From IMG/VR virus record IMGVR_UViG_3300025671_000008, positions 1 through 54,420 of that record: a DNA stretch of 54,420 nucleotides; one strand, 5' to 3'. This document shows, one piece after another, positions 15,083 through 24,286 of this stretch. The stretch's first letter is position 1. Every line of letters begins with the position of its first letter. The notes under the pieces are model-generated. The model was not told where the DNA came from. It made no database searches and worked only from the letters and a program-made list of their open reading frames with translations. The position numbers and the translations under genes are program-made. The DNA is from a virus.

Positions 15083-16642
15083 TCAGATGTTCGCCGCTTC
15101 GCCGTAGGTCTTCTCGGTGGTCACGCCACCAAGCTTGAGACCGGCAGGCTGATCCGGGATGAGCTGCATACGCAGCATGCCCGGCATCTGAACAGCCTCA
15201 CTGAGGAGGTGGGAACCCGCGTTCATGTACGGGTACTTCACGCTGCTACCGCCAGTGAGTGCCGGGACAACGAACCGGAACGGAACGTAAGAGTCCACTT
15301 CACCCATCTTCTGAAGGCCAGCGTAATCAGGCGGCACGTACCGCTTCCAGTTGTTGCCGGAAGTCTTCCAGCCGTAGACGGTTCCGTCTTCGACGTAGTT
15401 GGAAGTCGCACCCTTGTAGGTTCGACCTTCGAAGGTGAAGGCGAACTCGCCCGACGAGCCCTCGTTGCTGAGGTTCGAAAGAGCGTTGGTGCGATCGATC
15501 ATGTACTGACCGATCTTCTGGGCTTCGTAGGAAAGCCAGACGCCATCCGACGCAACCAGAGTATCGATCGTCTGACCGAGCTTCTGCTTGGCGGCGTGGA
15601 AACGACGGAGGTACTGACGGAGCTTCGACTCAGTCAGAACGCCGACTTCCGTCTTGATGAACGACTTGAACTCGGGGTTGTTGGTCACATCGATCTTGCC
15701 GGACATGGCAGTACCGATGGCCTCAGTACCGAGAAGATCGCCCGTTCCCTTGAGCCACGAGTTCACACCAGCGATGCCGGTGAATGCCTCGGCACTCGAG
15801 TTACCCGCAGCGAGTTCACCGCTGTTGGCGTAGACGATGATGTCGCCAGACGAAGCGTTGGCACTGATCGCGTCGTAAATGTCCTGCGAAGCGATCAGGT
15901 GGATCCAACCTTCAAGGTCATCAACCGCCTCGACATACAGCGACGTGCGAGCACTAGCCGTGTAGTTACGACGGGCACTCTTGGCGTTGTTGTAGATGTC
16001 AAGACGCTGGCCGGGGAAGAATCGCTCGTAAGCTTCTTCCGCAACCTTGACCTTGAAACGGTTCGGCGGGCCAGCAGCCGTCTCACTCTTCTGCGAAATC
16101 CTACCGAGACGGTAGTCAGAGTTCTGACTGACGTACCAGTAGTTACACATGGTGTGAGAAAGGTTCTGAGCAAAGCCCTGGAGCGTCGGAGCAATCACGT
16201 CGCCAATGACGGCGGGAGTTGCTTCCATCTGCATTTCACCCAGGGTGAGCATCAGGTTGGTGTACATCGCCCGCATGGGAACCGAAAGGCTGAACGTCTT
16301 GGCCTTGGGCCCATCGGCGGGGTCAGGGAACGTCGCCATCGTGCCACTGTTGGACTTGATGAGACGATCGCCCACAGCCACCGAGTTCTGCTCGTCACCG
16401 AAAAGACCGAAGTCATTGACGGGGTTCATCTGTTCGATGACACCAGTCATGCCGGTGCGATAGAGCTTGTTGACGACGAAGTCGCGAGAAAATTCCGAGA
16501 TCGGACCGACACCCTGAGAGGTGACGACCGTATCCCGCCAGACAGGATCCAGAGTCGGGAGGATCGTGTCGATCTGCTTGGAGAGGATCTCCTCAATACG
16601 GCCCGATTCCGTATTAAAGATCTGTCCTGCTGAAGAAGCCAT
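15083..16642 (-). CDS. Major capsid protein
   Basis: A 519-residue protein. The N-terminal arm is helical and charged (MASSAGQIFNTESGRIEEIL), followed by mixed alpha/beta sequence with many Gly/Ser/Asn loops. It lies directly after scaffold and portal genes and is the only protein of suitable size and composition in the head module. A GAGG ribosome-binding site precedes the ATG by nine bases. The C-terminal region (SYVPFRFVVPALTGG) fits an HK97-fold P-domain. Long antisense ORFs here arise from codon bias. Identification is by position and composition, with good confidence. Confidence 0.8.
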   Translation of the reverse strand: MASSAGQIFNTESGRIEEILSKQIDTILPTLDPVWRDTVVTSQGVGPISEFSRDFVVNKLYRTGMTGVIEQMNPVNDFGLFGDEQNSVAVGDRLIKSNSGTMATFPDPADGPKAKTFSLSVPMRAMYTNLMLTLGEMQMEATPAVIGDVIAPTLQGFAQNLSHTMCNYWYVSQNSDYRLGRISQKSETAAGPPNRFKVKVAEEAYERFFPGQRLDIYNNAKSARRNYTASARTSLYVEAVDDLEGWIHLIASQDIYDAISANASSGDIIVYANSGELAAGNSSAEAFTGIAGVNSWLKGTGDLLGTEAIGTAMSGKIDVTNNPEFKSFIKTEVGVLTESKLRQYLRRFHAAKQKLGQTIDTLVASDGVWLSYEAQKIGQYMIDRTNALSNLSNEGSSGEFAFTFEGRTYKGATSNYVEDGTVYGWKTSGNNWKRYVPPDYAGLQKMGEVDSYVPFRFVVPALTGGSSVKYPYMNAGSHLLSEAVQMPGMLRMQLIPDQPAGLKLGGVTTEKTYGEAANI

Positions 16643-16653
16643 GGGTATTTACC

Positions 16654-17535
16654 TCATGCTTTGGAGTCGCCACCCGGATCGGAGAGCGACCGAAGAATCT
16701 GATCAGAAGTCCAGTCACGCAACTGGGCTTCGACATCCCCATACGCCTTGTTGGTCGTATCGGGAAGCTCAACGGGCTTCCGCTGAGAGAGAGTTTCGGT
16801 CTGCTCCGCCGTTTCCGAGACACGTCCAATCTTGGAGGTATCACCGATTACCGTGAGCATGTCCTTGGAAACCTTGGATGCGGCCTTGTTCACTTCCTCC
16901 GCAAGCCAAGAATCTTCAAATGTTCCGGCTGCATCTCGTCGCCGACGGAGGTTTTCAAGAGCCGTGGCTCTGACTTGCTCCGTGATCCGTTCCTTTGCAC
17001 CCGTAAGGTCTTCGGAACTGCGAGTCGATTCGATCCAGCCAAGAAGAACTTTCGCATCTTCGTTGTCTTTGACCGCAGAAGAAACCGTTTTTTCCATCTC
17101 GGTTTTGAGATTCTGGGCACGCATTCGGTTGATCTCTTCCTGCATCCGACGCGCACTCTGACGAGCTTCTTCGTCCTTCATTTCAGGCATTTCCTGCGGT
17201 GCTTCCTGACTCATCGTGGGCTCCTCTTCGTCATAAATCTTGACCCAATCTTCGACCTGGTCATGTTCGTATCCGGCAGAAAGAAGCATTCGACGAGCGT
17301 CGTTCTTCTTGACCTGCATGTCCGTCTCCGGGTTCATCAGACGCATGGTCGATTCCCGGAATTCATTCAGTTGAGTGTTCTGTTCCTGAAGGGATGCAAG
17401 CTGCTCTCGAGCATCTGCAAGCTCTTTCAGTGAATACTCGTTCCCCCCCACCTTGACCGTTTGATCCAAGTCAAGCGTTTCGGTGGCCCCCGTGTCTTCC
17501 ATGACTTCCGGGGTTTCGGTCTGCTCATCAGACAT
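16654..17535 (-). CDS. Scaffolding protein
   Basis: A 293-residue, strongly acidic and helical protein. The N-terminus is Glu/Thr-rich (MSDEQTETPEVMEDTGATET), the middle is coiled coil (ELADAREQLASLQEQNTQLN), a Met/Glu/Gln-rich linker follows, and the C-terminus is basic/helical. These are the classic features of internal scaffold proteins that guide procapsid assembly and are then lost. It sits between the portal and capsid genes, as usual. The portal stop (TAA) abuts its ATG. The C7AC word at 17443 encodes Val-Gly-Gly. Confidence 0.8.
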   Translation of the reverse strand: MSDEQTETPEVMEDTGATETLDLDQTVKVGGNEYSLKELADAREQLASLQEQNTQLNEFRESTMRLMNPETDMQVKKNDARRMLLSAGYEHDQVEDWVKIYDEEEPTMSQEAPQEMPEMKDEEARQSARRMQEEINRMRAQNLKTEMEKTVSSAVKDNEDAKVLLGWIESTRSSEDLTGAKERITEQVRATALENLRRRRDAAGTFEDSWLAEEVNKAASKVSKDMLTVIGDTSKIGRVSETAEQTETLSQRKPVELPDTTNKAYGDVEAQLRDWTSDQILRSLSDPGGDSKA

Positions 17536-19527
17536 TTACTGGGCTCCTTGCATCTGCGGCGAAGGCATCTGCGGTTGCTGAGGTTGCTGCGGCATTCCTT
17601 CTGCCATTGCAGCCATGAGATCAGGGTTCGGGACCGTGTTAGGCAAGGACCGACCCATGAATTGAATCAAGGATTCGCGATACTTCTTGAACTCATCGAT
17701 CACACCTGGATCTGCCTTGGCCATCTGAGGACTGGACATGAAGGAAGACAGCACTCGAATCTGGAACTCGGGTGCCGAGGTATGAGGCGTGATGATGATT
17801 TGTCCTGGGCTCATTCCATCGCCATACAAAGTCAGGATGTTCTGAACCACCAGCTCGTAAGCCGCCTGGTTCTCATCCATGTACATCGCGAAGTCGAGTC
17901 CCTCCTTGAGAGCAAACAACTTCAAGGCATCCGGATCCATCAGTCCGGCCTGAAGAAGTTGCATCGCTTCCTGCTTGCGAGCTACTTCCGACCGAGGATT
18001 GATCTGCTTCACGGAGAAAGTCAGGCTCGAGACGTTCGGAATGGGGTTGTTCTCGAACGAAACCTCACTGCGATCGAAGTCGATGACAGCCCCGGCCAGA
18101 TCCAAGTCAAGACTGGTGACTGGAAGCGGCTTGGGTGACATCATCAATTCACGAGACGCATTTGAAACAATCGATCGATAGACCTTGCCGAATGCCTGGG
18201 ACACACCCATGGTCGGATTCGTCATGGCCCGATTGATCTGTTCGTCGAGGAACTGAAGTCCAGTCGCAGAATCGACTCGTCCCTTCTCGGCAATGAGATC
18301 CTGAACTGGATTGATCGACTGCATCAATTGCTTTGCGAACTGAGCCGTCTTTCCTGGGATATCGCCTGCGTTGTGGGGAGAGATCACAAACGGACTGAAC
18401 TTCTCGTTCAAGGGGTCAGGCTGATACGAGATCATCCTGAGTCCCTTACCCACATCCCGGAGTACAGAACGCTCATTGAACGAGCCCTGAGGCATCACAA
18501 CGACGCCGTACTTGTCGATGTCCCGGATGTTGTTGAACAAGGACTTCAACATCTTCTCCATCTCTCGATTGATCGAGAAGAGGAGATCGAACAGGCCCGC
18601 ACCATGGAACGTGCCCGTATCCATGAACCGACAGAAGCCGATCGGGCAGTAGGTCTGGGTGTTGGAGAGATCCTGATCCTCGATCATGTAATCACCCGAG
18701 CAGATGATGTATCGAGAGCAGGTTCCCTTAGGGCCATCGAGCCAAAGTTCACGGACCCGAACCACCGACATCTCCGTTTCAGGATGATCGCCGTGATAGT
18801 TGTCGCCCGTGAAAGCATTCGTGGTCCGGCCAAAGTCGCCGTCCACATCAGACTCCTCCATCACGTCACCCGTCTGGATCTCGTAGTACTCGAGATCCTC
18901 AAGGTTGCTCTTGATGCGAGGGCCGAACTTCTCAACCAATGTCTCGAGAGGCACCAATCGCTGACGGACGATGCCCGACTGCTTGGTGTAATCCTGAGAA
19001 ATCGAAGGGAACGGGAACAGCTCCTTGGGGTGAATTACCTCAAGATCTGCGGTCAATCCAATGGTGGGATGATCAGAGATATGTCCCTGAATCCCTGCGG
19101 ACCCAAGAGCCACCAGAGTATGAGCAAACTTCTGGCTGACCTCAGCGATCTGGTCCGGTGACACCAAGGCATCAGCAAGAAGCTGAGCAATGGAACGCTG
19201 CCGGATCATTGGGAGACTGGTGCCTGTCCTGAGAACCTTGGGCCTCAGATCCATGGAGGCCAGACGAGCGGCAGCCCGGTCAATGGCCGACAGCATCTCC
19301 TGAGATTGGAACTCAAGGTTGCCGTCTTCATCGAGATAGTGGGGGGAGAGGCGACCAGAAGCAGGATCAAACACGTCAAATCGACGCATCCCGTTCAGGT
19401 AGTAATAGACAAGAAGCCAGGTAATCCGTCGATAGGAAAGACGAGCAGTCTCCCGATCAACGTGATCTTCGATCATCCGGCAGATGTCACGCTTCTTTTT
19501 CGGGAGCTTGAACGTCTGATGAGCCAT
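17536..19527 (-). CDS. Portal protein
   Basis: A 663-residue protein in the expected position between terL and scaffold. The N-terminal clip/stem region (ITWLLVYYYLNGMRRFDVFD) is followed by the large alpha/beta body and a long helix-rich region (SINREMEKMLKSLFNNIRD, MQSINPVQDLIAEKGRVDSA). The C-terminus is Pro/Gln/Met-rich and disordered (MPQQPQQPQMPSPQM). The portal forms the dodecameric DNA channel at the capsid vertex. The length is near the upper range for podovirus portals. Confidence 0.85.
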   Translation of the reverse strand: MAHQTFKLPKKKRDICRMIEDHVDRETARLSYRRITWLLVYYYLNGMRRFDVFDPASGRLSPHYLDEDGNLEFQSQEMLSAIDRAAARLASMDLRPKVLRTGTSLPMIRQRSIAQLLADALVSPDQIAEVSQKFAHTLVALGSAGIQGHISDHPTIGLTADLEVIHPKELFPFPSISQDYTKQSGIVRQRLVPLETLVEKFGPRIKSNLEDLEYYEIQTGDVMEESDVDGDFGRTTNAFTGDNYHGDHPETEMSVVRVRELWLDGPKGTCSRYIICSGDYMIEDQDLSNTQTYCPIGFCRFMDTGTFHGAGLFDLLFSINREMEKMLKSLFNNIRDIDKYGVVVMPQGSFNERSVLRDVGKGLRMISYQPDPLNEKFSPFVISPHNAGDIPGKTAQFAKQLMQSINPVQDLIAEKGRVDSATGLQFLDEQINRAMTNPTMGVSQAFGKVYRSIVSNASRELMMSPKPLPVTSLDLDLAGAVIDFDRSEVSFENNPIPNVSSLTFSVKQINPRSEVARKQEAMQLLQAGLMDPDALKLFALKEGLDFAMYMDENQAAYELVVQNILTLYGDGMSPGQIIITPHTSAPEFQIRVLSSFMSSPQMAKADPGVIDEFKKYRESLIQFMGRSLPNTVPNPDLMAAMAEGMPQQPQQPQMPSPQMQGAQ

Positions 19528-19777
19528 GTTTCATTTTCCGTGCAGCAACCCCACCTGGTCGCCAAGTGGGTGGTACATCTGAAGGATTGAAATGAATGTT
19601 GGAAAGATTCAAATTTCCTGGTACTTGTGGTTCAGGAGTTTCGACTGGCTGGACTGGTAGGTCGGCATTTCGCTGCTGGCCGTAGTAAGCCCGAGCCATC
19701 GCTTCGTAGAGGAAATAAGGAATCGTGACCTGCTGATGCGGATCAGACTCGTGAGGGAGGGGTGTCTCGTTCTCCAT
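19487..19777 (-). CDS. Small acidic/Pro-rich protein between terL and portal
   Basis: A 96-residue protein starting MENETPLPHESDPHQQVTIP, with a helical patch (YFLYEAMARAYYGQQR) and a Pro/Gln-rich disordered remainder. The ATG at 19777 is preceded by GGAG at seven bases, better than an upstream ATG. It overlaps the end of terL by 35 bases and the start of portal by 41. It may be a packaging accessory or portal-binding peptide. No family recognised. Confidence 0.6.
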   Translation of the reverse strand: MENETPLPHESDPHQQVTIPYFLYEAMARAYYGQQRNADLPVQPVETPEPQVPGNLNLSNIHFNPSDVPPTWRPGGVAARKMKHGSSDVQAPEKEA

Positions 19778-21680
19778 CGATTTCTCCAATCTCATCCAGC
19801 AAGGACGGATCCAGCTTGTTCAAGCGATATGCGTAGGGGATACCGTTCTTGTCCTTGTAATCCCCGTCCAAAATGTGTTCTTCAGGCGTTCGATCGTCTT
19901 CGATATGTTCGACCTGACGATTGATTCGACCCTTGAGGATCGCACCGCTCATGGCCACAGTGTCCAGATGGTCGTCCTTAGCAAGGCCGCCATCCTTCAC
20001 CTCAGGGTTGAACTGCTCGATCTGATCAAAGAGATCCTTCCAATAGCGGTCCATCCGCCGCTCGAGAGGGAACTTGATCAAACCATTCTCGAACCGGAAC
20101 TGAAGGGCCGCGATCCGTGCTTCCTTGGCCACCATCCCCACTTTCAAGGGGACGACCTTGGGCAGGTAATCGACGTTGACCATCTCAGTCGCACGCTGCT
20201 TCACGATGGAATCAAGGTTCTGATAGAGGGCAATGGACTGCTTGACGACCTCAGGCCGGATCGACGGCACCCGCCATTTGCTAGCCATCTTGAACACCTC
20301 TTTGATCAGAGTGTTCTCATCGCACTGGCCCCCCCAGATATCAAGAACAAACAACTCGTTCTCAGGAGTCGCAGCCATCACCGTGCAGACTTTGAAGTCC
20401 GAATCCTTGGTCGCGGTCCAACTGGTGTCGATGGTCATGAACAGCCACGACTCTTCCAGGAATGCCGCCAGCGGCTTACTGACTTCCTTCCCCCCCACTC
20501 CCACCCAGTTCAGCAGGGTCATGCTGGCGTAAGGTGCCTCACCCAGGTACTCATCGACCTGCGAGTACTTCCAGGAGAGCGTCTCGTCCAGTTCGGGGAA
20601 GAACACGTCGTCACTGCTGCCGGGGTCAGCCATGTATTCCGACGCGAAGTTGGCCGACCCGATCATCTCCCGGATCTCTTCCAGCGAGATCCGCTCCTTC
20701 AGGCGTGGATCCGAGTTCTTCATCTCCCGGTCCACAGGCCACATTTCAGGCCAGCATGAAATCAGCTTGTTGGACTCGTCTCGGTATGCGGCCTTGATGA
20801 CCATCCGGTTCCAGTGATCAAATCGCGGATCCTTGGCTCGGACTCCCTTGGCCCCCTCCACCGTGTCCATCGCATACCAGGCGTAGTGCCGGCGTGAGAC
20901 GAACGTGGCCAACCACCGGATGCTGGTGTTGGGCCTCGTCACCATGGGCATGACCACCTTGAACAGCAGGTTGTCCATGTAGGACCGGAGAACCGACATC
21001 GAGGTAGATGCTCGAGGGTCATATTCCGGGTCATCCAAGACGTAACATCGAGGACGGCCACCTCGCTGACGACTCTCTGCCGATATCGCCCGGAACCACG
21101 AGCCGTTCTTGAGGTACATCATTTCAATACCGAATGATGCCTCGCCCCTCTTGGGGATGATTCGGTTGTCCGGGAACTCGGGCATCCAGTCTTCGTGGAT
21201 ACGAGCGTTCTCCGTGAACTGGGTCTTGAGGATCTGACCCGTCTGCTTGGCATTGTCGTTGGTCGATGTCGCGTAGATGAATGAGTAGCCTGGCCGAGTC
21301 ATCATCTGCATCAAGATGGCTTTACGGATGCAGTTGCTCTTGGCAAACCCTCGAGGCGCAATGGTGATTGACGCCCTTGCGTTGGCCCATTCCTTGTAAA
21401 TACCAAGATGCCCGTCCGGGATAGGGACGGGATCTTCGTCGTAGAACATCGGATTGAAGTCGTCCTCTTCGTCTGGAAACAGATACCAGTGATCGAAGAA
21501 GAGAACAGACGAAACGAATCTCAAAGCCTTGTCGCTCGGATCCTTCGTCGGAACAAGCCACTGACGACAAGCATTTACTCGTGCTTGACGCTGCCCGTCA
21601 GGGGTCAATGTTTCGTAATCAGGGGGAAGAGGAAAGAGAGGATTTCCCTCACTCTTCGTCGGTACTCGTTTTATCCGCAA
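19743..21680 (-). CDS. terL: Terminase large subunit
   Basis: A 645-residue packaging motor. The N-terminal ATPase has an atypical Walker A (APRGFAKS, 108-115) and a Walker B (CYVLDDPE, 212-219). The C-terminal RNase H-like nuclease shows LFMTIDTSWTATKDSDF and the late KDDHLDTVAMSG Asp motif. It translocates DNA into the procapsid through the portal and cuts concatemers. The start at 21680 overlaps the preceding small gene by 32 bases. C7AC at 20490 encodes Val-Gly-Gly. Confidence 0.95.
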   Translation of the reverse strand: MRIKRVPTKSEGNPLFPLPPDYETLTPDGQRQARVNACRQWLVPTKDPSDKALRFVSSVLFFDHWYLFPDEEDDFNPMFYDEDPVPIPDGHLGIYKEWANARASITIAPRGFAKSNCIRKAILMQMMTRPGYSFIYATSTNDNAKQTGQILKTQFTENARIHEDWMPEFPDNRIIPKRGEASFGIEMMYLKNGSWFRAISAESRQRGGRPRCYVLDDPEYDPRASTSMSVLRSYMDNLLFKVVMPMVTRPNTSIRWLATFVSRRHYAWYAMDTVEGAKGVRAKDPRFDHWNRMVIKAAYRDESNKLISCWPEMWPVDREMKNSDPRLKERISLEEIREMIGSANFASEYMADPGSSDDVFFPELDETLSWKYSQVDEYLGEAPYASMTLLNWVGVGGKEVSKPLAAFLEESWLFMTIDTSWTATKDSDFKVCTVMAATPENELFVLDIWGGQCDENTLIKEVFKMASKWRVPSIRPEVVKQSIALYQNLDSIVKQRATEMVNVDYLPKVVPLKVGMVAKEARIAALQFRFENGLIKFPLERRMDRYWKDLFDQIEQFNPEVKDGGLAKDDHLDTVAMSGAILKGRINRQVEHIEDDRTPEEHILDGDYKDKNGIPYAYRLNKLDPSLLDEIGEIDGERDTPPSRV

Positions 21681-21966
21681 TCAGCAGTCCTTTGCCGATC
21701 ATTTCCACGGTCGCCATTCGAGCGAGGCACGCCACGAAAGTAATCGCGTGGTGCTTTACCAGGGAATGAGGAGCGATAGTCTTGTAGAGCCGATAGAACT
21801 CTTCCGTCGGCTCGTCTTTCTCAATCAGGTACGTATAGAGACGGGCACCAAACTGCTCTCGCGAGCCAAGAACCTGGTCAATGTCCTTGATGGCAAGGTC
21901 ATATAGGATCTGTCCTGCGGATCTCGCCAGGCCCATCGGACCCATTTGCCGTGCGGTCCTCACCAT
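21649..21966 (-). CDS. Terminase-adjacent helical protein, second frame of an overlap
   Basis: About 105 residues if it starts at the ATG at 21966, which has AAGGAG nine bases upstream; 21987 is an alternative. The C-terminal part (ILYDLAIKDIDQVLGSREQF, ARMATVEMIGKGLLIADKT) is helical and looks genuine. It overlaps the upstream gene in another frame and terL by 32 bases. It may be the terminase small subunit or a partner of it. The exact start and role are uncertain. Confidence 0.55.
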   Translation of the reverse strand: MVRTARQMGPMGLARSAGQILYDLAIKDIDQVLGSREQFGARLYTYLIEKDEPTEEFYRLYKTIAPHSLVKHHAITFVACLARMATVEMIGKGLLIADKTSTDEE

Positions 21967-22372
21967 CTCCTCCATCTCCTTCGACATTAGACGGGAGATA
22001 TGCGGCTGCGAATGTAGGCTTCTCGTCGTAGATTTCTTTGAGCTTGTTTTCGGGTAGAGCAGCTGAGACGCGCGAGGCTGTTCGGGTGAGCTTGACGCTG
22101 TTTCCCGAATCTTGACTGACGGCTGTGACTTCTTGCTTTTCGATGAGTCCTGAGGCATCCGCTACTTCCTTAAGTACTTTTCGAAGCTGCCCATGAGCCC
22201 GCAGGGCAATGGACGCATCTGTATCCCTGAACAACTGTACCAAAGTACGGACCTCTTCGTGGATACTGAAGTCCACGTCTTTGAGGGCCTTACTTGCCTG
22301 GTCCACTTCGAAGAACGAAAGAACCTTGTCAGGGGGGATTTGGTGCTTGGTGATCGGGGTTTCAGGAGGCAT
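21899..22372 (-). CDS. Putative terminase small subunit-like protein
   Basis: About 157 residues starting MPPETPITKHQIPPDKVLSF (TGATG overlap with the gene upstream). The body is helical (VDQASKALKDVDFSIHEEVR, IALRAHGQLRKVLKEVADAS) and then has a Lys/Ser-rich linker. The last 30 residues (EGDGGDGEDRTANGSDGPGE) lie in the frame overlapping the next gene and look disordered. The position just before terL and the helical build suggest a small terminase or its helper. Not recognised at family level. Confidence 0.5.
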   Translation of the reverse strand: MPPETPITKHQIPPDKVLSFFEVDQASKALKDVDFSIHEEVRTLVQLFRDTDASIALRAHGQLRKVLKEVADASGLIEKQEVTAVSQDSGNSVKLTRTASRVSAALPENKLKEIYDEKPTFAAAYLPSNVEGDGGDGEDRTANGSDGPGEIRRTDPI

Positions 22373-24285
22373 CAACCTCGGCCTCCACGGATGATCTTGG
22401 ACAAGATCCTGAGTGCCTCATCCTTGTCTACGCCGGTATCAGCAACCGAACCACTCAGCATCCGGAACAGTTCCTTGACCATGTTCTGGCTGCCTCGAGA
22501 TCGAGCTTCCTGTCGAGCCAAACCGCCCATGCCCAATCGAACCAAGTCTTCTCGGCGGGCCCGACCTTCCTTGAGTTCCTTGAGCATCCGGGTCAAAAGA
22601 ATGGCTTCTTGGTCGGCCTTAGCCGTACCCGCACGCTGGCGAGGAGGACCAAGCACCTCAAGAGGATTGCCTTGACCTGGAATCCGTTCGGGCGTGGGAT
22701 CAGGCCGAGCAGCTTCTGCCCGCCTTGCCATGAGACGACGGTTAGTCGCAGTCTCCCCCCCACGGTTCATGAGGTCTTCGTTACGTTCGCCTCCAAATAG
22801 AAACTGCCTGGCTGCCAGATCAGGTCGAGATATTGACCCGGCAGAAATTGCGGGAGGCAAGCCGGTCCTAGCCGCAGGACCTCCACCTCGACTTCGGGGC
22901 TTCTGAAGATCATCGTCATCGAAAGCGATATCAGAATCGGAGTCGAGTCCTGCTTCTCCCATCAAAGCATCAAGTGATTCCTCGGGCCTTGTCCTTGAGA
23001 AATCTCCTGCCTGAATGTCTTCAATTCGAGACAACGCTTCTTGCTCAGCTTTAAGCTTTGCAATTTTTACTTGAAGCTCTCGCTCTCTACCCGTACCAAG
23101 ACGCTGGCCTTCTGTGCGGTTTGCGATATAGCCTCGTTCACCTGAACCGCCTCGGCCTTCTCGGCGATCCGGATCAGACTCCATGAGTTCAACATCTTGG
23201 CTTTGCCGATCAAGAGCGGTTTCATCAAACTTACCCTTGCCCTTCGAGTAAGTGCCTGGCGATCTCCGCTCGGATCGGAGTTGCCTTTCTGCTACTGCTA
23301 TTTCTTTGTCAAGTTCCATTTGTCTTTGAGCGACTCGGACAACAGGATCTTCCTTTGCAGCAGCTCGGAGCTTCTTGATGTTTCGCCCAAGAGGATCTCT
23401 CTTTCGATTCGGCGAAGTCAACCCTCGGTTGGTTCGTCGAACTCCCAGATCAGAAGTAATAGAGGTAGAGGGCAAAGCTCTAACTCCTGAGTAACGGGTG
23501 TTCTCATCTACAGGTAAAGTTTCGCCCTCCGCTACTTTGCGGATCGTTTTTGGCTTTTCCCTTCTACTACGTTCTGCACGATCGCTTGCTCGAAGACCGG
23601 AACGAACGCCTTCTGGTCGTGGCCGAAATCTTGACTTTCGCTTCCGCTTCTCGTCTGAAGTTTCAAGATCGTCACTTCGAATCGCCAGCTCATCGCCAGG
23701 AAAAGTTACGGAGCGAGGATTAGTTTCGTCGAAGCTGAGACGTCCCTGGTTGTCTCTAACGGGCTCACCCACAGTGACCTTGGTAGTCGTAGGCTTCTTT
23801 TTCTTAGGCTTCTCTGCATCTCTGTCTCGTTGAAACCTTGCCTTATTGCTCCCTTTCTTTGCCGCATCTCCCTTGGTGGTTTTTACTGTTGCTCCGCCTT
23901 GCTCATACTGCTTGATTTGTTGATCGGCAACCGTGGAAGAAACAACCTTCTTTTCACCTTTGATGTCAATGGGCTCTCCATCAAGAGTAGACCGGAACTC
24001 TCTGGAAACCCGGCCATCGCTCGTGTAGGTGTAGACCACATACTTTGCAAGACGCTTTCGATTACCCCCAGATGAAACATCCTTAGGGTCAACTTTTTTT
24101 GGAAGCCTTACTGTTCGAGTCTTCGTTTCAAAAACATCAGTGTCTGGATCGCGAACTTGATCTTGTTCACGACCTGTCTGACTAAGAGAGCCCTCTGCGA
24201 TTAGAGGGTTATTTCCTGTTCGTTGGCGAATACCCGTTTTCTCAGGTTCGGGCTGAAAGATTCCTTTTCCAAAGACAACTGCCAT
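22372..24285 (-). CDS. Highly charged, mostly disordered protein, 637 residues
   Basis: The composition is extreme: Arg, Lys, Asp, Glu, Gly and Ser dominate, with long stretches such as RKRKSRFRPRPEGVRSGLRA and EKPKKKKPTTTKV. A helical C-terminal segment (QEAILLTRMLKELKEGRARR) may be the folded part. There is no signal peptide and no recognisable domain. It lies second in the late arm. It may be a virion protein that coats or ejects with DNA, or a scaffold. A similar composition is seen in the 406-residue protein at 51778-52998. Confidence 0.6.
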   Translation of the reverse strand: MAVVFGKGIFQPEPEKTGIRQRTGNNPLIAEGSLSQTGREQDQVRDPDTDVFETKTRTVRLPKKVDPKDVSSGGNRKRLAKYVVYTYTSDGRVSREFRSTLDGEPIDIKGEKKVVSSTVADQQIKQYEQGGATVKTTKGDAAKKGSNKARFQRDRDAEKPKKKKPTTTKVTVGEPVRDNQGRLSFDETNPRSVTFPGDELAIRSDDLETSDEKRKRKSRFRPRPEGVRSGLRASDRAERSRREKPKTIRKVAEGETLPVDENTRYSGVRALPSTSITSDLGVRRTNRGLTSPNRKRDPLGRNIKKLRAAAKEDPVVRVAQRQMELDKEIAVAERQLRSERRSPGTYSKGKGKFDETALDRQSQDVELMESDPDRREGRGGSGERGYIANRTEGQRLGTGRERELQVKIAKLKAEQEALSRIEDIQAGDFSRTRPEESLDALMGEAGLDSDSDIAFDDDDLQKPRSRGGGPAARTGLPPAISAGSISRPDLAARQFLFGGERNEDLMNRGGETATNRRLMARRAEAARPDPTPERIPGQGNPLEVLGPPRQRAGTAKADQEAILLTRMLKELKEGRARREDLVRLGMGGLARQEARSRGSQNMVKELFRMLSGSVADTGVDKDEALRILSKIIRGGRG

Positions 24286-24286
24286 A

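Noticed and set aside
15209-16633. 474-codon plus-strand ORF antisense to the capsid gene
   Set aside because: A shadow of the capsid codon bias; Val/Arg/Asp-rich composition and no coupling to any neighbour.
20329-20337. C7 runs followed by bases other than AC (such as 20329, 33271, 37811 and 52123) as motif copies
   Set aside because: They lack the AC end and were not counted; they are fewer than the C7AC copies.
19875-20759. Plus-strand ORF antisense to terL
   Set aside because: It overlaps a certain gene fully and is rich in His, Leu and Arg without domain pattern.
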